DNA from: Azohydromonas aeria
GTDB lineage: Bacteria > Pseudomonadota > Gammaproteobacteria > Burkholderiales > Burkholderiaceae_C
Assembly: GCF_009760915.1 (NCBI RefSeq)
Contig: NZ_VIDQ01000040.1
Span: 1 to 62,822, forward strand
Reading direction: 5' to 3'
Length of the DNA stretch: 62,822 bases
Positions 60,510 to 62,822 of the stretch are shown in pieces (position 1 is the stretch's first letter; the number at the start of each line of letters is the position of its first letter). Below the pieces are notes generated by a model that saw nothing but the letters and a program-made list of their open reading frames with translations, was not told the origin of the DNA and did not search any database. Both the position numbers and the translations under genes were made by a program.

Positions 60510-61802
60510 GTGCCTTCCTTTGCCGCCCCGGCGGCGGAGCCGTCCCCCTTGAAAGCCGTCCCTCCCGCCGCCCGTGTCCCGGGCGTGCCCCCAGCCGCGC
60601 CGCGCGCCCCTTCCGCCTTCGCCTGCCTCGCCGCCACCCTCGCCATCCAGGTGCTGGCCTCGGCGGCGGTGATCGCGCCTACGGCGGTGGCGCCGGTGAT
60701 CGGCGCGCAGATGGGGCTGCCGGCCGCGGCCGTGGGCCTCTATGTAGCGCTGGTCTACCTGGGCGCCATGCTCGCCAGCGTGCTGGGCAGCCATTTCATC
60801 GCGCGCCACGGCGCCATCCGCACCAGCCAGGCGTCGCTGGCGCTGTGCGCCGCGGGCCTCGGGCTGATCGCGACGGCCACGCTGTGGGCGGCGCTGCCGG
60901 GCGCCTTCATCCTGGGCCTGGGCTACGGGCCGATCACGCCGGCGAGCTCGCAGATCCTGGCCCGCACCACGCCGGCGCACCGCATGGGGCTGGTGTTCTC
61001 GCTCAAGCAGACCGGCGTGCCATTGGGCGGCGTGATCGCCGGGCTGGTCGTGCCGCCGCTGTCGCTGGCCGCCGGCTGGCCCCTGGCGCTGGGGCTGCTG
61101 GCCGCGGCGTCGCTGCTGTGCGCGGCGCTGGCGCAGCCGCTGCGCGCCGCGCTGGACGCCGACGCGGGCGGCTCCCAGGCCGGCGCCGGCACGGGTTTCG
61201 GCGCCCTGGCGCGGCCGGTGGCGCTGGTCTGGGCCGACGCCACGCTGCGGCGCCTGGCGCTGTGCTCGCTGGTGTTCTCCTGCGTGCAGGTGTGCGTGAC
61301 GGCCTACCTGGTGAGCTTCCTCACGGCGCAATTGCACTGGGCGCTGGTGGCCGCGGGCGTGGCGCTGTCGGTGACGCAGACGGCCGGCGTGGCCGGGCGC
61401 GTGCTGTGGGGCGCGGTGGCGGACCGTGGCCCGGGTGCGCGGCGCATGCTGCTGGCGCTGTGCGTGCTGATGATCGCCGCCGGCGCCGCCATGCCGCTGC
61501 TGCGCCCGGACAGCCCGGCCGCGCTGGTGCTGGCGCTGCTGGCCATCTACGGCGGCACGGCCATCGGCTGGAACGGCGTGTACCTGGCCGAGGTGGCGCG
61601 GCTGGCGCCGCCGGGCCAGGCCGGCGTGGCCACCGGCGGGGTGCTGGCCTTCACGTACCTGGGCGTGGTGGCGGGGCCGCCGCTGTTCGGCGCGCTGGCG
61701 TCGAGCGGCGCGGGCTTCGGCTGGGCCTACGCCGCCACCGGGCTGCCGCTGCTGGGCTGCCTGGCGCTGCTGGCCGGCGCGGGACGAGTGCGCAAGGCGT
61801 GA
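60510..61802 (+). CDS. MFS transporter
   Basis: Major facilitator permease, 430 residues, with about 12 membrane segments. There is a conserved loop in the first half (HFIARHGAIRTSQASL at the 2-3 loop position) and GRVLWGAVADRGPGARRM in the second. The helix 4-5 region GLGYGPITPASSQIL and FSLKQTGVPLGG resemble MFS groups for organic anions or cyanate-type substrates, but I cannot name the cargo. Start GTG 60510 is the first in frame; a TTG at 60549 is possible. A palindrome lies just upstream. Confidence 0.85.
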   Translation: MPSFAAPAAEPSPLKAVPPAARVPGVPPAAPRAPSAFACLAATLAIQVLASAAVIAPTAVAPVIGAQMGLPAAAVGLYVALVYLGAMLASVLGSHFIARHGAIRTSQASLALCAAGLGLIATATLWAALPGAFILGLGYGPITPASSQILARTTPAHRMGLVFSLKQTGVPLGGVIAGLVVPPLSLAAGWPLALGLLAAASLLCAALAQPLRAALDADAGGSQAGAGTGFGALARPVALVWADATLRRLALCSLVFSCVQVCVTAYLVSFLTAQLHWALVAAGVALSVTQTAGVAGRVLWGAVADRGPGARRMLLALCVLMIAAGAAMPLLRPDSPAALVLALLAIYGGTAIGWNGVYLAEVARLAPPGQAGVATGGVLAFTYLGVVAGPPLFGALASSGAGFGWAYAATGLPLLGCLALLAGAGRVRKA

Positions 61803-61814
61803 GCCGGGCATGAA

Positions 61815-61836
61815 AAAGGCGCCCGCGGGCGCCTTT
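61815..61836. terminator. bidirectional terminator between MFS and phasin genes
   Basis: AAAGGCGCC-CGCG-GGCGCCTTT, a nine-base perfect stem with A-rich and T-rich ends, 13 bp after the MFS stop. The phasin-like gene converges from the right, so it can serve both. Confidence 0.8.
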
Positions 61837-61875
61837 CGACTTCAGCTCCGGACAGCGCCGAAGCGTGCGGCCGCG

Positions 61876-62253
61876 TCAGGCCGCGGCCGGGCGCACGCGC
61901 GGCGCCTTGCCCTGCGCCATCTCGGACACGGCGCGGGCGGCCTCGCCGGCCATGGACGGCGCCTTCTTCAGAAAGGCTTCCTGGCTCTGGTCGGCGAAGA
62001 CCAGGGCGCTCTGGCCCAGGTCGGTCAGGAACTCCATCCAGTTCTTGACCAGGCCCATCAGGAACTCGCTGAAGGCGTTGGAGGCGAGCAGCCCGGAGGC
62101 GGCATCGGTGCTGCCGGTGGAGAACTTCTGCGCCGCGCCCAGGGTCTGCGACATCACCTCGGGCGAGGTCGAGAACTTGGCGATGAGGTCCATGTTGGCG
62201 CGCGCGAGCTTGGTGTAGGGGCTCAGCAGGGTTTCGAAGGCGTCGGTGGGCAT
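61876..62253 (-). CDS. phasin-like protein
   Basis: A 125-residue helical protein resembling phasins, which coat polyhydroxyalkanoate granules. It has amphipathic helices around FETLLSPYTKLARANMDLIA, FSEFLMGLVKNWMEFLTDLG and FADQSQEAFLKKAP. AAGGAG ribosome site before ATG 62253. A CTGC-N3-GCAG palindrome about 165 bp upstream matches the reported PhaR-type operator pattern, which supports the call. Family assignment by overall pattern, not by a strict motif. Confidence 0.65.
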   Translation of the reverse strand: MPTDAFETLLSPYTKLARANMDLIAKFSTSPEVMSQTLGAAQKFSTGSTDAASGLLASNAFSEFLMGLVKNWMEFLTDLGQSALVFADQSQEAFLKKAPSMAGEAARAVSEMAQGKAPRVRPAAA

Positions 62254-62417
62254 GAAGGGCTCCTTGTGACGGAACAGGTTGCGGGTGTGCTCGGCGATCT
62301 GGTCCGCCCCGGCTGTGGCTTCGTCGAGCGTCCTTTGGCGCCACCCGCGCCGCGCGACGTGGCGCGGCACGGGCAACGCCCCTTGTCTCCTGTGCGTCCG
62401 GGCGGTGCGGCTTGATT

Positions 62418-62434
62418 TTGCTGCAATGCAGCAA
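62418..62434. promoter_or_regulatory. PhaR-like palindrome upstream of phasin-like gene
   Basis: TTGCTGCAATGCAGCAA is a perfect palindrome around AAT and contains CTGC-N3-GCAG, the pattern described for PHA regulator PhaR. It sits in the 279-bp gap between the phasin-like gene and the divergent membrane gene. No other gene is seen in that gap. Confidence 0.5.
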
Positions 62435-62532
62435 TTCGTGCGCCGACATCGGAGCGGCGTTGCGCATCGACACAAATCGGCAGCGATCGTTGGACGCCGG
62501 TCCCGGTCCATGGCAGGAGGAGCGCAAGCGCG

Positions 62533-62822
62533 ATGCCGAAGCTGTTCTGGGTGCTGTTGCCGCTGCTGCCGGCGCTGGCGTGGCTGGCCTGGCGGGTCGG
62601 GCAGGGGCGCGCGCCGCCGCGGCGGGTGCTCAATGCCGCCAGCAGCCTGCTGCTGCTGGCGTACCTGGCGGCCACCGCCGGGCTGGGGCTGTTCTGGGTG
62701 GCCCGGCAGCAGTTGCCGGTGTTCGACTGGCACTACCTGTTCGGCTACGCCACGTTGGGGCTGCTGGCACTGCACCTGTCGCTGAACCTGGGCAGCGCCT
62801 GGCGCGCGCTGCGCGGCGGCCG
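62533..62822 (+). CDS. membrane protein, N-terminal part (cut by window end)
   Basis: Start of a membrane protein, at least 96 residues, running off the window. Three hydrophobic segments are visible: WVLLPLLPALAWLAW, VLNAASSLLLLAYLAATAGL and the DWHYLFGYATLGLLALHLSL stretch. Histidines in the last (WH and LHLS) recall haem-binding helices of cytochrome b-like or DUF4405 proteins. AGGAGGAG is 11 bp upstream. No function assigned. Confidence 0.65.
   Translation, partial: MPKLFWVLLPLLPALAWLAWRVGQGRAPPRRVLNAASSLLLLAYLAATAGLGLFWVARQQLPVFDWHYLFGYATLGLLALHLSLNLGSAWRALRGG

Overview
The window is very GC-rich (roughly 70% by eye). Its gene families point to a betaproteobacterium of the order Burkholderiales: an acoXABC acetoin operon with a divergent acoR, a phasin-like gene, and a full type VI secretion locus with threonine-phosphorylation genes. 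Family or genus cannot be fixed from the sequence. It opens in the 3' end of a 5S rRNA gene, so an rRNA operon lies just to the left.

Left part (1-14.9 kb), housekeeping and carbon metabolism: an M16 zinc peptidase, a transglutaminase-like protease and an MscS channel. Then come a periplasmic PQQ dehydrogenase and a small cytochrome c with an unusual CXXXCH haem motif, separated by a 29-bp-armed REPIN-like inverted repeat. Next is a guanidinium exporter (sugE/gdx) preceded by what I read as a guanidine-II riboswitch (two ACGR-loop hairpins). The acetoin operon acoX-acoA-acoB-acoC plus a lipoate ligase runs leftward from a sigma-54 promoter and is divergent from acoR. The PQQ dehydrogenase has a matching sigma-54 promoter and the same TGCGACA-N2-TGTCGCR palindromes, so AcoR probably controls both units.

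Middle and right (15-59 kb), one large type VI secretion (T6SS) locus. A two-component system (LuxR-type regulator, then a hybrid kinase) leads into tssA-B-C, two hcp genes, tssE, a small unknown gene, tssF-G and clpV. A secreted unknown follows, then vgrG with its cargo: a DUF6484 protein, a lysozyme-like protein with a putative periplasmic immunity protein, a DUF2169 adaptor, a degenerate ketosynthase, a DUF4150 PAAR-like protein with an HNH-type nuclease end, and SMI1 and DUF3396 immunity-like proteins. Base composition falls sharply at about 34.7 kb, inside the DUF2169 gene, and recovers near 38.6 kb, as expected for an exchanged effector module. The signalling and envelope block follows: OmpA lipoprotein plus kinase, GNAT, HAMP-containing kinase, LysM polysaccharide deacetylase, two TPR/LysM lipoproteins, a TIGR02270 protein, TagH (FHA) and a PP2C phosphatase. 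The leftward operon tssJ-K-L-M-tagF completes all 13 core T6SS components.

Eight transcription-unit heads in the T6SS locus carry the same short element, GTGACTTTSGTCCRTTG or a close variant, 41-85 bp before the start codon. At tssJ it is a perfect dyad (GTGAC-N4-GTCAC). I know no named factor for it; it looks like a locus-wide control signal.

Right edge (59-62.8 kb): an MltB-type lytic transglycosylase, an MFS transporter, a bidirectional terminator, a phasin-like gene with a CTGC-N3-GCAG palindrome upstream, and the start of a membrane protein cut by the window end.
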